DNA from: Saprospiraceae bacterium
GTDB lineage: Bacteria > Bacteroidota > Bacteroidia > Chitinophagales > Saprospiraceae
Direction: 5' to 3'
NCBI GenBank assembly: GCA_016716335.1
Contig: JADJWN010000002.1
Location: 186,001 to 250,000, forward strand
Length of the DNA: 64,000 nucleotides
Positions within the stretch are counted from its first letter, which is position 1. Each line of letters opens with the position of its first letter. Shown one piece after another: positions 16,725-26,761 of the stretch. A program made the position numbers and the translations under genes. Below the pieces are notes generated by a model. The model made no database searches and was not told the origin of the DNA. It saw nothing but the letters and a program-made list of their open reading frames with translations.

Positions 16725-18734
16725 TTATTTTTTAGTGCGCTTCACGGTAACGGAAGTTTGGTTTGAACCTGAATTTTGATTCTTTGTGCCACCATTACCC
16801 GACTTTTTGACTACAGCAGTCGTTTTTATTTTAAACATCAGCGTACTCAAAGGTGGTATATCCACTTCCAGCATCCAGGGCTTGCCATGCCAGACTTTCT
16901 TTATAGCTTTGGCTTTGGTTCTGATTTCAAAGCCTGAGCCCCAGTATGCTTTGTCATCGCTGTTAAATATCAGTTCATAATTTTCTTTTTTCGAAAGGCC
17001 GAATTTATAATCCCGGTGTGGGGTGATGTTCAGATTACATATCACCAGTATTTTATCCGCTTCATTATCCGATTTCCTGAAATAGGAAAGGATAGAATTT
17101 GCCCGGTCTCCGGCATCCAGCCATTCAAAGCCTTCGGAGCTGAAATTGTAGTGATGCAGTGCTTTCTCCGTACGGTAAAGTTTATTCAGAGCTTTGATGG
17201 TGTCATTGATGCCTTTGTGTGGTGGATACTGCAGCAGTTCCCACGGTACTTCAGCTTTAAAATTCCATTCGGTATATGGTGCTATGTCATTGCCCATAAA
17301 AAGCAGCTTGGTGCCGGGATGTGAAAACATATAGCCGTACAATGTCCGGAGATTGGCAAATTTCTGCCATTCATCCCCGCACATTTTTCCAAGCAGAGAG
17401 GACTTGCCATGCACTACTTCGTCGTGAGACAGGGCCAGCATAAAATTCTCAGAAAAGGCATACATGATACTGAAGGTAATATCATTCTGGTGGAATTTTC
17501 GGTAGATAAATTCCCGCTTGAAATAATTGAGCGTATCATGCATCCATCCCATCATCCATTTCATACCGAATCCGAGTCCTCCCTGAAAAACCGGTCTGGA
17601 TACCATAGGATAGTCGGTGGATTCCTCTGCGATGGTCTGAATGCCCGGGAAATGGCCATATACAGCCTCATTAAATTCCTGCAAAAAGGAAATAGCATCG
17701 AGATTTTCTCTGCCACCATATTTATTGGGCTCCCATTCCCCTTCTTTGCGGGAATAATCCAGATATACAATGGAAGACACGGCATCCACCCTGAGTCCGT
17801 CTATATGAAACCTGTCCAACCAGAAAAAAGCATTGCTGATCAGAAAGCTTCTGATTTCTTTTCGTTCAAAATTGAATATCAATGTGTTCCAGTCGGGATG
17901 AAATCCCTTGCGCCTGTCGGGATGTTCATATACACATGAGCCGTCAAATGTGGCTAATGCAAAGTCATCTGCAGGAAAATGGGCAGGCACCCAGTCCATT
18001 ATTACCCCGATTTCATTCTGATGCAGTACATCAATCAGGTACATCAGGTCCTCCGGATTGCCGAATCGGGACGATGCCGCATAAAAACCTGTCACCTGAT
18101 AGCCCCAGGATGGTTCATACGGATGTTCGGCGATTGGCATAAACTCCACATGTGTGTAGCCCATCTCCCGGATATAATGAACCAGCTTGTCGGCCATCTC
18201 TCTGTAGCTCAACGAACGACCATCATCCAGATGCCGCATCCATGAGCCGAAGTGCATCTCATACACTGAGTGGGGTTGATTCATAGCGTTTTTCACCGGC
18301 CGGGCATCCATCCAGGCTTTGTCCTGCCAGTCGTGATGCATCTCCCATACTACCGAACCGGACAAGGGTGGCTTCTCCGCCTTGATTGCATAAGGGTCAG
18401 CTTTCATGCGGATACGGCCATAGTTGTACGGGATGACTTTGTACTTATACACCATACCCTTGGTAATCCCCGGGATGAAACCCTCCCAAATACCTGATCC
18501 GTCCCAACGGGGATACAGCATATGTTCATCCCCCCGCCAGTGATTGAAATCTCCCACGACGCAGAGTTTTTCGGCCATCGGGGCATATACAGCAAAGTAA
18601 CAGCCTTCCACTCCATTGACTGTGATAAGGTGAGATCCCATCTTTTCATACAATCTGAAATGCTTTCCTGACCTGAACAGATAGATATCCAGATCTGTGA
18701 AAAGGGTATGTGCTGTTACTTTGGTGGATTTCAT
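16725..18734 (-). CDS. glgB: 1,4-alpha-glucan branching enzyme
   Basis: 669 residues. An N-terminal CBM48-type domain (YFAVYAPMAEKLCVVGDFNH) is followed by the GH13 barrel. Catalytic signatures are FHIDGLRVDAVSSIVYLDYS (Asp nucleophile), TIAEESTDYP (acid/base Glu) and ALSHDEVVHGK (transition-state Asp). The C-terminal beta domain ends at about residue 640, followed by a basic, Ser/Asn-rich tail (KKSGNGGTKNQNSG...KRTKK) absent from typical GlgB. It introduces alpha-1,6 branches in glycogen. The gene stands alone here, without glgA or glgC, but the window also carries an alpha-amylase and a sugar transporter. Confidence 0.95.
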   Translation of the reverse strand: MKSTKVTAHTLFTDLDIYLFRSGKHFRLYEKMGSHLITVNGVEGCYFAVYAPMAEKLCVVGDFNHWRGDEHMLYPRWDGSGIWEGFIPGITKGMVYKYKVIPYNYGRIRMKADPYAIKAEKPPLSGSVVWEMHHDWQDKAWMDARPVKNAMNQPHSVYEMHFGSWMRHLDDGRSLSYREMADKLVHYIREMGYTHVEFMPIAEHPYEPSWGYQVTGFYAASSRFGNPEDLMYLIDVLHQNEIGVIMDWVPAHFPADDFALATFDGSCVYEHPDRRKGFHPDWNTLIFNFERKEIRSFLISNAFFWLDRFHIDGLRVDAVSSIVYLDYSRKEGEWEPNKYGGRENLDAISFLQEFNEAVYGHFPGIQTIAEESTDYPMVSRPVFQGGLGFGMKWMMGWMHDTLNYFKREFIYRKFHQNDITFSIMYAFSENFMLALSHDEVVHGKSSLLGKMCGDEWQKFANLRTLYGYMFSHPGTKLLFMGNDIAPYTEWNFKAEVPWELLQYPPHKGINDTIKALNKLYRTEKALHHYNFSSEGFEWLDAGDRANSILSYFRKSDNEADKILVICNLNITPHRDYKFGLSKKENYELIFNSDDKAYWGSGFEIRTKAKAIKKVWHGKPWMLEVDIPPLSTLMFKIKTTAVVKKSGNGGTKNQNSGSNQTSVTVKRTKK

Positions 18735-18849
18735 AGGATGGTTGTTTTTTAGAATGGAAATGTAATGAAATTTCGGCTATTGTTCCTGAAAATTTACTGG
18801 AAATACTTACATTTTCCTGTCAGACTGACGAAAACCGTAAATATGCCAT

Positions 18850-19604
18850 TCAAAAACTTCCGATAATCCGGACAAATTCCTCCGCAGTGAGAGATGCACC
18901 ACCTACCAGTCCACCGTCCACATCAGGCATGGAAAAAAGCTCAGCCGCATTATTTCCTTTGACAGAGCCACCGTAAAGAATGGAGGTGCTCTCTGCCACC
19001 GCATCGCCAAAATGCCCTCTGAGCATCTGCCTGATGGCCAGATGCATTTCCTGAGCCTGCTGCGGAGTGGCGGTTTCGCCGGTTCCAATGGCCCATACCG
19101 GTTCGTAGGCAATGATGATGCGTTGCATATCATCTACCGAAAGGGGAAACAGCGATTCTTTCAGCTGTGTTTCGACATGACTGATGTGATTTCCTGCTTT
19201 ACGGATTTCCAGTTCTTCGCCACAGCAAAATATCACCTTCAGGCCGGTGTCCAATGCAGTCCGGATTTTTTGAAAAAGCAGGCTGTTGGTTTCCCGGAAG
19301 TATTGTCTTCGTTCAGAATGTCCCAAAATCACATATTCCACATCAAGTGAATGTATCATTCTGGCTGAAATTTCTCCGGTGTATGCCCCTGCAATCTTTC
19401 GTGGCAGTTCTGTGCACTGATTTTTATCCGGGGATGATGAGCCATAAGTTTCTGTAATACCTGCAGATGTGTGTAAGGCACTCCCAATATGACGAGTACA
19501 TCCTCAGGAATCGGGCTGTCTGATATATGTTTCGCCAGATTGACACCCTCCTCGGGGGTAGTGTTCATTTTCCAGTTACCTGCTGCTATTTTCAATCTTT
19601 GCAT
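18850..19604 (-). CDS. tpiA: Triosephosphate isomerase, single-base frameshift
   Basis: The N-terminal part, MQRLKIAAGNWKMNTTPEEG, has the substrate Asn/Lys. It runs to a false stop after NCHERLQGHTPEKFQPE. The rest continues in another frame from MIHSLDVEYVILGHSERRQY (electrophile His), with AYEPVWAIGTGETATPQQAQ (catalytic Glu) and ILYGGSVKGNNAAE. Adding one A in the GAAAG run (plus-strand TTT at 19397-19399) restores NCHEKIAGAYTGEISARMIH and a 251-residue enzyme. Loss of glycolytic TIM is unlikely, so this is probably a sequence error. It interconverts dihydroxyacetone phosphate and glyceraldehyde 3-phosphate. It lies downstream of glgB's promoter side with no shared operon evident. Confidence 0.93.
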
Positions 19605-19732
19605 GTCCTGTGTTTTTTTGCAAAGATGTTAAATGCAATGTAAATTTTGCATCTATGAGCGCTTCTTTTAAAAAAAAGGAAATCAAAACCCTGAATTTGG
19701 ACCTTGATTTCCTGAGCAGATTTTCTATCCAA

Positions 19733-20785
19733 TCAATTGAAATCAAATCTTAATCCTACGGAGAAATTATTATAGTTGACTGCCTGCTCATTTCTGAACA
19801 AGTCATTCAGATCCATTTTGCAGTAAAGGCTCAGATCCCTGTACCCCAGATAGGCACCCAAGCCATATATGAAATTGTTGGTATTAAACTCTCCACGTGT
19901 ACTTTCTTCCACTTCATATCCGTTGACCCTGTAGTCTATGATCTGACGGGTACGCAGATTGAATCCCGCATAGCCACCCATACCCAATCTCCAGGATTTC
20001 TGGGTTCTGAATACGATTTTTTCCTCTGATACTTTTTTGGGAGTGAAGTCAAATTCGAGGTGCAAGGGAAATACGAGTTGTGTATTCCTGAAATATGCAT
20101 TTTTGCTCAGGGTCTCCTCAAAGGGTACCAGTACTGTCTGATTGCCGTTTACTGCAAAGACTCTGTTGTCAGTAGGGCGCAGATTGTTGTAGATCAGTGA
20201 CACCCCGTATTTGAGGTGCAGCAGGTTATTTTCCTTGGCCAGCCGGGTCTTGCCTGAAAGTCCCCATTCATAGAATCGGCCATTGGATACCCGGAATTCA
20301 GAGTCTGACAATGAGCTGAATTCTCCGTTTCTCAGGGCGTTGTTCAGGCCAAATGCAAAAATAAACTGGGTGGTAGTCCTTCTCTCTCCTCTGATTTCTC
20401 TTTTGCGGGTACGGTTTATTTCGATCCGTATAGGTTTGTCTCTTTCATTATCCCAATCTTCTTCAGACAGCACTTTGCCTTCTGCTTTTTGCATGGTGAG
20501 GTCCAGCAGCTCCTCCTGGTAAGGGGCTAAACGGGATTCTATCGTCCTGGCACTTCGTTCTGCAGCTTCTGCTTTCATGACTTCCGCCTGATTGGGTGTG
20601 AGCTGTCCGGCATTGAGTTTCTGATTGATTTCTGCTACCTCTGACCGGAGTTTTTCTTTTTCTTCCTTAGTGATTTTGTCCATGTAGCGGCTTATGGAGC
20701 GAATCCTGGCTTCAAAACTTTCCTGCCCGTACATAGTGCTGAATACAGACAAAACAAGGGCAAGAGTAAATTTCAATACTTTCAT
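19733..20785 (-). CDS. Outer-membrane beta-barrel protein with coiled-coil region
   Basis: 350 residues with a signal peptide ending TMYGQ. Residues about 25-115 are charged and heptad-like (ISRYMDKITKEEKEKLRSEV, AEVMKAEAAERSARTIESRL), predicted coiled coil. From about 140 onward, alternating strands such as FIFAFGLNNAL, RLGMGGYAGFNLR and FSVGLRFDFN end in an aromatic/acidic residue and Asn, typical of an outer-membrane beta barrel. It lies 33 bp downstream of the anti-sigma-like gene, as third gene of a sigma/anti-sigma/OMP operon, and may be a target or sensor of that system. Confidence 0.7.
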   Translation of the reverse strand: MKVLKFTLALVLSVFSTMYGQESFEARIRSISRYMDKITKEEKEKLRSEVAEINQKLNAGQLTPNQAEVMKAEAAERSARTIESRLAPYQEELLDLTMQKAEGKVLSEEDWDNERDKPIRIEINRTRKREIRGERRTTTQFIFAFGLNNALRNGEFSSLSDSEFRVSNGRFYEWGLSGKTRLAKENNLLHLKYGVSLIYNNLRPTDNRVFAVNGNQTVLVPFEETLSKNAYFRNTQLVFPLHLEFDFTPKKVSEEKIVFRTQKSWRLGMGGYAGFNLRTRQIIDYRVNGYEVEESTRGEFNTNNFIYGLGAYLGYRDLSLYCKMDLNDLFRNEQAVNYNNFSVGLRFDFN

Positions 20786-20818
20786 AATGCAATGATTTTT
20801 AATAATTATAAAATGAAT

Positions 20819-21544
20819 TTATTCTTCATACCGGTTTCTGTGACTTACGGTGGCAATGATGTTTCCGGCTCCCTGATGCAGGCTTCTGAAGGCTTTATGG
20901 AGAAGGCCGGGATCCACATCTTTTTCCACTTCTGCCAGCAGAGCAGTGGGATTTAAGACAGTTTTTCTAAGTTTGCCCAGATAGGAAATTCTGTTTTGTC
21001 CATTTTCGGAATCCTTCATTGCAATGGACGACTCTGAAATGGCAGAGCTAACTACCGGTTCGATGGATTGGGAGCTGTAATCAGGTGCTAATTCATACTC
21101 AACCTTATCTGATTTATTAGTAAGGTCCGTTTCAGCAAATAATTCAGATGCAGATTTATTTTGCACTGAAGTCAGCTTTACCTCTCTATTTTTGCTCAAA
21201 GCACTGATGGTGGTGACTTTTGGATTTTCTGATAAAACTTCTTCATGTCCGTCAGTAACTTCAGGTTGGTTGATGGTTTCGGTTTTTTCTATTTTCAGGT
21301 TTGCAGCAGTGTCTGATTGGATTGTATACGGTTTAATTAAATTTATGATTAGAATCCCAAGCACAGCTGCCGGCAATATCCAGATAGCTGCCATTTTTAC
21401 CTGAGCACTCAGCCGAAGACCACTTTTAGCTTTGTTTTTTCGAATGTCCTGCTGCACTTTGGTCCAGAGTACAGGATCCGGATTCAGCGTTCTTTGGGCG
21501 AATGATGCCCTCATTTCGGTATCTGAGGGGATGAGATTTTTCAT
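20819..21544 (-). CDS. Putative single-pass anti-sigma factor
   Basis: 241 residues. A cytoplasmic N-terminus of about 45 residues (SFAQRTLNPDPVLWTKVQQD) precedes one transmembrane segment near 49-68 (MAAIWILPAAVLGILIINLI). A long, low-complexity, Ser/Glu/Lys-rich external region follows. Its ATG overlaps the stop of the upstream ECF sigma gene by 4 nt. Topology and coupling point to an anti-sigma or sigma-regulatory membrane protein; no zinc-binding anti-sigma motif is visible. Confidence 0.6.
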   Translation of the reverse strand: MKNLIPSDTEMRASFAQRTLNPDPVLWTKVQQDIRKNKAKSGLRLSAQVKMAAIWILPAAVLGILIINLIKPYTIQSDTAANLKIEKTETINQPEVTDGHEEVLSENPKVTTISALSKNREVKLTSVQNKSASELFAETDLTNKSDKVEYELAPDYSSQSIEPVVSSAISESSIAMKDSENGQNRISYLGKLRKTVLNPTALLAEVEKDVDPGLLHKAFRSLHQGAGNIIATVSHRNRYEE

Positions 21545-22092
21545 ACACTCAAAAGTTTTTCCTGTTTTACCATGGATTGTAATAATTTTCTTGCATAGGC
21601 TAATTGAGATTTGGAAGTTCCTTCGCTTATACCAAGCATTTCTGCTATTTCATGATGCTTATATCCGTCTATCACAAAGAGGATGAATACCACTCTGCAG
21701 GATTCGGGCAGTCGGTCAATCATTGATTGCAGACTGTCCATTGTCTCAAAATCTGAAATACCATCAGCAGCGATCGAGTCAGCGATGGGTTCGCCGGGAA
21801 AATCCAGCTTATTCCTTTGAGTCTGCCTGATGTGGTCAATACACTGATGTACCGTAATGCGATGAATCCATGCTTCAAAACTGCAGTCATCCCGATAGCT
21901 TTCTAAATGTCTGAATACTTTCAGTATGCTGGCGACCATCAGATTTTCTGCGGTGTGCATATCCCTGAAATATTGCCTGCATATGCTGAGGATTCTTGGA
22001 GCATAACGGTCATACAGCATTTGCTGAGCTTTGGGATTTTGCTCCCGGCAAAGCTTGAGGATGTCTTTCAGTTCCTTTTTATGTACCACTAC
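21541..22092 (-). CDS. ECF RNA polymerase sigma factor
   Basis: Region 2 is represented by MLYDRYAPRILSICRQYF and DDCSFEAWIHRITVHQCIDH; region 4 by LPESCRVVFILFVIDGYKHH and EIAEMLGISEGTSKSQLAYA. The reading frame is open back to a TTG at 22212, but family alignment by eye starts at VVVHKKELKDILKLC, so a GTG near 22086-22092 is taken as start. It directs transcription of a regulon probably including this operon. It is coupled (ATGA) to the membrane anti-sigma gene downstream. Confidence 0.85.
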   Translation of the reverse strand, partial: VVVHKKELKDILKLCREQNPKAQQMLYDRYAPRILSICRQYFRDMHTAENLMVASILKVFRHLESYRDDCSFEAWIHRITVHQCIDHIRQTQRNKLDFPGEPIADSIAADGISDFETMDSLQSMIDRLPESCRVVFILFVIDGYKHHEIAEMLGISEGTSKSQLAYARKLLQSMVKQEKLLSV

Positions 22093-22420
22093 CTCCAACA
22101 CTTTTCGAATGGATTTACATATATATGGACGTTTCCAAAAACCAAATGGTTGGAAAAGTCTGCCAGATTCGTTATAAATCAGACAAACGTCAGGATTCTG
22201 TATATCAATCAACTATCCATTAAATTAGTATTTCTACACTTTTTGGAAACTTATTGCAAGGGTTTGTTCCCTGTGCACTTGATTTAAAAGGTATTGGATA
22301 AGAGTTTTGTATTGTTAAAATTAGGGCAAGACTATTGTTCAGGAAAACTTAATTTGGGAGAGTATGCCATGATTTCATAAATTAATTTACCTTTATTTGA
22401 AATTACCAATCTAAAGTTTT

Positions 22421-23068
22421 ATGAAGCAGAATGCCCGGTTTTTAATCTTTTTTCTCTCCGTATTAATCTTAACAGGATGTGCCACACTTACCGGTTATCA
22501 GGATGGTAAGACTTTGTCTGAAGGAGTGACGGAATTGAATGTTTCTCTGAATATGGGGCAATCCCAGCCATTTGATGTGGATGAAGATAATGCACTGGAT
22601 GAATTCAACAGGTTGTTTTTTCCGAATATTGAGGTGTCAGCCAGGAGGTCAGTCGCCAACAGATTGGATGCATTGGTGAGACTATCCACTTCATTCAATA
22701 TAGGTGCAGGACTTAAGTACCAGATATCAGGGGATCACCAATCCCGTTTTGCAATGTCTTTAGGGGCCGAGATACAAAATTTTGGCCTGTTGACAGTGGG
22801 ATTATGGAATGTACAATTACCTCTTTACACCAGTATCCATCCCCATGAAAACCTGGCTTTTTATTTCACACCCAGATATATATATCAGTTTAGCACTTAT
22901 GGAGGCCGTGAAGGATGGAATTATCTCGGAGGCAATGCAGGTCTGATGACTGGTCGTAAACATAAATTAGCCATTGACTTTGGTTACTACCGGCTGGGAG
23001 CCGAGAAAGTATCATCTGTGGGATTATTGACTGTGGGAGTAGGAGGGAAGTTTGTTTTTGGCGGCTAA
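22421..23068 (+). CDS. Lipoprotein with barrel-like beta structure
   Basis: 215 residues with a lipoprotein signal: SVLILTGCATLT, with the lipobox Cys at residue 20. The mature part is made of amphipathic strands (ALVRLSTSFNIGAGLKYQIS, LAFYFTPRYIYQF, LAIDFGYYRLGAE) and ends VGGKFVFGG, resembling a small outer-membrane-associated barrel. The gene is monocistronic and divergent from the sigma operon. The family was not recognised beyond outer-membrane beta-barrel-like. Confidence 0.65.
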   Translation: MKQNARFLIFFLSVLILTGCATLTGYQDGKTLSEGVTELNVSLNMGQSQPFDVDEDNALDEFNRLFFPNIEVSARRSVANRLDALVRLSTSFNIGAGLKYQISGDHQSRFAMSLGAEIQNFGLLTVGLWNVQLPLYTSIHPHENLAFYFTPRYIYQFSTYGGREGWNYLGGNAGLMTGRKHKLAIDFGYYRLGAEKVSSVGLLTVGVGGKFVFGG

Positions 23069-23463
23069 ACTCATGCTGTGAATTGATAAACCTGCTCGAC
23101 ACAACTCCGGCACGAAGTCTCATGCATCTTTAATGATACCTCCTGGATGGACGATCTCTGTTTTCATTTCCTTATGATCAGACAACTATAAGTCAATCCT
23201 GTATCAGTTCAGTCAGATGCCTTGAGATGTTTTGATTGAGGGTATAGTGTCCGTGGATTCCATCAGTATCCTGACTATCCAAATGACTTTCAGGATTGTC
23301 TATGATAATGCGGTTTGCATAAAATGGCAAAATCCAGATATAGTATCAACCGGATTTGAAAGGTCTGGTTGCAGTCAGAGTTTCCCGTTTACATATTCTT
23401 TAACATATGGTTGCTACCAAAGTCCACCGAAGATATGTATCTTTGTAGTCTAAATTTTCAATC
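23069..23463 (+). other. Intergenic region upstream of tatA
   Basis: About 395 bases with no supportable gene; a 73-codon open frame inside it has no family-like features. Its right end carries the tatA promoter described separately. Confidence 0.5.
23411..23445 (+). promoter_or_regulatory. tatA promoter
   Basis: TATCTTTG at 23438-23445 matches the Bacteroidota -7 consensus exactly. A TTG at 23411-23413 is the nearest -33 candidate, with 24-bp spacing, slightly long. The tatA ATG follows 18 bases after the -7 element. Confidence 0.55.
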
Positions 23464-23661
23464 ATGTTCAGTTTAATATTCGGTATGGGCCCGCAGGAGT
23501 TGATTATCATCGGTATGATTATTCTCGTGGTATTCGGAGGTAAAAAGATTCCCGAACTGATGAGAGGATTGGGACAGGGTATCCGTGAGTTCAACAACGC
23601 CAAGGCCAACATAGAGACCGAAGTCAAAGAAAATATGAAGGAATTGGATGCTAAAAAGTAA
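23464..23661 (+). CDS. tatA: Twin-arginine translocase subunit TatA/TatE
   Basis: 65 residues. An N-terminal membrane helix (ELIIIGMIILVVFGG) is followed by the diagnostic FGGKKIPELMRGLGQGIREF amphipathic helix and a charged tail. This is the pore-forming subunit of the Tat system, which exports folded proteins across the inner membrane. It is monocistronic; tatC is not in the window. A rho-independent terminator follows. Confidence 0.95.
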   Translation: MFSLIFGMGPQELIIIGMIILVVFGGKKIPELMRGLGQGIREFNNAKANIETEVKENMKELDAKK

Positions 23662-23692
23662 TCCGATAAGCCTTTAATGCTCAATGAAGAAC

Positions 23693-23729
23693 AAAACCGT
23701 TTGTCCGGAATTCCGGTAAGCGGTTTTTT
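23693..23729 (+). terminator. Rho-independent terminator after tatA
   Basis: AAAACCG at 23693-23699 pairs with CGGTTTT at 23721-23727, the inner TCCGGAATTCCGG can add a second stem, and a T-run follows. Confidence 0.7.
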
Positions 23730-23784
23730 GATTTTTTGCTAAACCCTGTGATGCTTTTTTTGTTACACCACAAAAAATAATCAG

Positions 23785-24267
23785 ATGTTGGTCAATATTG
23801 TCATAGTACTGGTTACGGTTCTGGGTATGGAGTTTGTTGCCTGGGCAGCCCATAAATACCTCATGCATGGATGGCTGTGGATTTGGCATGAAGACCACCA
23901 TAAACCGCACTACGAAAAGGAAGGCTTTTTTGAGAAAAATGACCTGTTTTTCCTGGTATTTGCCATACCGAGTATGATATGCTACATTGTAGGTACATTA
24001 TCAGATACCTACGGATGGCTGCTTTTTGTAGGAATAGGTATCTCCATTTATGGTTTGATTTATTTCCTGATACATGATGTGTATATCCATCAGCGGTTCA
24101 AGTGGTTCAGACAGCTGGATAGCAAATACAGCCGTGCCATCCTCCGTGCCCACGGTGCCCACCATGCCAACACCCAAAAAGAAGCCGGTGAGTCTTTCGG
24201 CCTCCTCATCGTAAATCCCAAGTATTTCAAAAAGCGAAACAGAGAGGAGCAGGTGCAGGCTCATTGA
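23785..24267 (+). CDS. crtZ: Beta-carotene 3-hydroxylase
   Basis: 160 residues, four hydrophobic segments, and the complete set of di-iron histidine boxes of the fatty-acid-hydroxylase superfamily: HKYLMH near 23-28, HEDHH near 36-40, HDVYIHQR near 97-104 and HGAHHANT near 124-131. It hydroxylates the beta-ionone rings of carotenoids to give zeaxanthin in the inner membrane. No other carotenoid gene is adjacent. It ends 6 bp before the convergent hydroxyproline operon. Confidence 0.92.
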   Translation: MLVNIVIVLVTVLGMEFVAWAAHKYLMHGWLWIWHEDHHKPHYEKEGFFEKNDLFFLVFAIPSMICYIVGTLSDTYGWLLFVGIGISIYGLIYFLIHDVYIHQRFKWFRQLDSKYSRAILRAHGAHHANTQKEAGESFGLLIVNPKYFKKRNREEQVQAH

Positions 24268-24273
24268 GTTTAG

Positions 24274-25281
24274 TCACACCACCTGAAACCCACCCGCATA
24301 GGGATCGTCATCAGGATCGACGAGGATAGTGTTGTAGCCATAGATCCTGGCCCAGCCTTCGATACCGGGAATGATAGCCACAAAATCTCCCACAGTAGTA
24401 CTGCCTTCAATGGTGCCTGTGAAAGTACTTCCGATGAAGCTTTCGTGAATAAACTTATCTCCTGGTTGTAGCTTTCCCTGAGCATACCACTGCGCCATCC
24501 TTGCCGAGGTACCTGTGCCGCAAGGGGATCGGTCTATCGCTTTATCTCCGTAAAAGACCGCATTTCTGGCTGTGGAGCCATCATGTATGCAGGCACCTGT
24601 CCACATGACATGGCTGCAATGATTCACTTCGGGCAGGACAGGGTGCTGAAAATGGTAGTGCTCATTCAGGTAAGCTCTCACCTGTCTGCTGGCACTGATC
24701 AGAAATTCTGCAGCATGATGTTCTACACCTTTGAAGTTTTCCTGCGGGTCTATGATGGCGTAAAAATTGCCCCCATAGGCGACATCTACGGTCAGTGATC
24801 CGAATACATCGGAATGGACGCCCAGTTTCTCTTTGTACAAAAAAGAAGGCACGTTAATCAGTTTCACAGATTTTACTTTGCTGCCCACTTGTGTATAGCT
24901 TACTTTGACTAATCCTGCAGGTGTTTCCAGTCTGAGTTCTCCTGCTTTTTTGGGGATGATTAATCCCTCTTCTATAGCTACAGTCACAGTGCCGATGGTA
25001 CCATGTCCGCACATGGGCAGACAACCGCTGGTTTCTATAAAAAGTACAGCCGCATCATTTTGCGGGTCATGCGGTGGATACAGGACACTGCCGCTCATCA
25101 TATCATGCCCCCGTGGTTCAAACATGAGGCTTTGGCGTATCCAGTCATATTCCCGGAGAAAATGCAGTCTTTTTTCCATCATATTTTTTCCATCTAGTGC
25201 CGGGCCGCCACCGGCTACCACTCTGACCGGATTGCCGCAGGTGTGGGCATCTATACAAAAGAATCTTTTTCGTTCCATCAC
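24274..25281 (-). CDS. 4-hydroxyproline 2-epimerase (proline racemase family)
   Basis: 335 residues. The two catalytic cysteines of the family are present: LPMCGHGTIGTV (Cys near 91) and DRSPCGTGTSARMA (Cys near 256). The DRSPCGTGTSA form and the operon context favour trans-4-hydroxy-L-proline epimerase over proline racemase. It converts trans-4-hydroxy-L-proline to cis-4-hydroxy-D-proline. It overlaps the upstream aldehyde dehydrogenase gene by 4 nt (ATGA) and is last in the operon. Confidence 0.88.
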   Translation of the reverse strand: MMERKRFFCIDAHTCGNPVRVVAGGGPALDGKNMMEKRLHFLREYDWIRQSLMFEPRGHDMMSGSVLYPPHDPQNDAAVLFIETSGCLPMCGHGTIGTVTVAIEEGLIIPKKAGELRLETPAGLVKVSYTQVGSKVKSVKLINVPSFLYKEKLGVHSDVFGSLTVDVAYGGNFYAIIDPQENFKGVEHHAAEFLISASRQVRAYLNEHYHFQHPVLPEVNHCSHVMWTGACIHDGSTARNAVFYGDKAIDRSPCGTGTSARMAQWYAQGKLQPGDKFIHESFIGSTFTGTIEGSTTVGDFVAIIPGIEGWARIYGYNTILVDPDDDPYAGGFQVV

Positions 25282-26746
25282 TTGACCGCTTCCCTCGTGT
25301 AATCTCCATTGAGTTTGCGCATGATGCCCAATGGATTGACATTTTTCAGTTCATCGGGTAGAAATCTGTCCGGACAGTCCTGCCAGCAGACAGGTCTTGC
25401 CCAACGTTTGATGGCATCGGAGCCCACAGATGTAAAGCGACTGTCTGTCGTAGCAGGGTAGGGGCCGCCATGTACCGTGGCATGACTCACCTCCACACCG
25501 GTAGGTATGCCATTGAAGACTATCCTGCCTGCAAGGTTTCGGGCTGTGCGGATGAGCTCTGCATGGTGGTCAAAATCATGCTCTGTACCGATGATGGATG
25601 TGGTGAGCTGGCCCGGGACAGCATTTCGTACAGCCATAATTTCTGCATCATTATTGCATACCACAATCAGACTGAACGGGCCGAATATCTCTTCATGCAG
25701 GTGGGGATTTTTCAGAAAAGTATCCGCATCGGTACGTGCAAGCACCGGACTGGCTTTCATATCTTCTGATTCATGTGCATGATAGATAGTCTCTACACCT
25801 TTCTCCAGCAGCACCTGATCCAGGAGTCTGTTATAGTTTTTATGTATGCCCTGATGCAGCATTTTGTAGGCAGGTATCTGCGAAAGTTCCAGAGCCAGAA
25901 GACTCGTAAAATGGTTGAATGCACTGCTTTTGTGCCCTATCAGTATGCCGGGATTGGTGCAGAACTGCCCAACACCCATGGTGATGGACGAAGCAAACAT
26001 TTTGGCATATTCTGCGGATTTTGTTCGCAAGGCTTCTTTGAGAAAAATGACAGGGTTGGTACTTCCCATTTCTGTAAACACCGGTATCGGCACAGCTCTC
26101 TGCTGGGCATAGTCGTAGATCGCTCTACCCCCGGCCAGGCTTCCGGTAAAGGCCACTCCCGCAGTTTGCGGATGCTGTACCAATATTTTACCGACTTCAT
26201 AGGAGGCACTGCTCACATGCTGAAATACATGCGGGGGCATCCCTGTTTTATCGGCCGCTCTCTGAATGGCACCGGATACCAGATTGAGGTCTGAGGATGA
26301 AAAGGATGACCTTTGACTATCACCGGACAACCGGCAGCTAAGGCCGATGCTGTATCACCTCCTGCGGTAGAGTATGCCAGAGGAAAATTGCTTGCGCCAA
26401 ATACAACAATAGGCCCCAGGGACACCAGCATTTTTCGCATATCCGGTTTGGGCAGTGGTTTCCGGTCTTTTACTGCCGTATCTACTACGGCCTCTACCCA
26501 GCTGCCTTCTCCTACCAGATCGCCGAATGCCCGCAGTTGTCCGCAGGTTCTGGCACGTTCGCCCACAAATCGTACAGCCGGAAGATTGGTTTCCATGACA
26601 CATGCCTGTATGAGCTCATCGCCCAGATTTTCGATTTCTTCTGCTATGGCATATAGAAATGTTTTTTTCTGCTGTCCGCTGAAATATTGGTAGTTGTGCC
26701 ACGCTTCAGTCGCCTGTGCCAGTATTTTGTTCAATTCATTGATCAT
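25278..26746 (-). CDS. 2,5-dioxovalerate (alpha-ketoglutarate semialdehyde) dehydrogenase, frameshifted
   Basis: Two overlapping frames make one aldehyde dehydrogenase of about 490 residues. The N-terminal part has FGASNFPLAYSTAGGDTASA and GCPVIVKGHPFHPQTS. The C-terminal part begins NLVSGAIQRAADKTGM and contains FTEMGSTNPVIF (catalytic Glu) and GVGQFCTNPGILIG (nucleophilic Cys). The break is near 26284-26285, where one extra A would join QTS to NLVSGAIQ. FCTNPG and this context match the ketoglutarate-semialdehyde dehydrogenase subgroup, which oxidises the product of the deaminase to 2-oxoglutarate. It lies between the DapA-like deaminase and the epimerase. Confidence 0.88.
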
Positions 26747-26761
26747 TTTCCGGTGATTTTA

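Noticed and set aside
23232..23453. 73-codon open frame upstream of tatA
   Set aside because: Overlaps the tatA promoter, has no family-like features and atypical residues.
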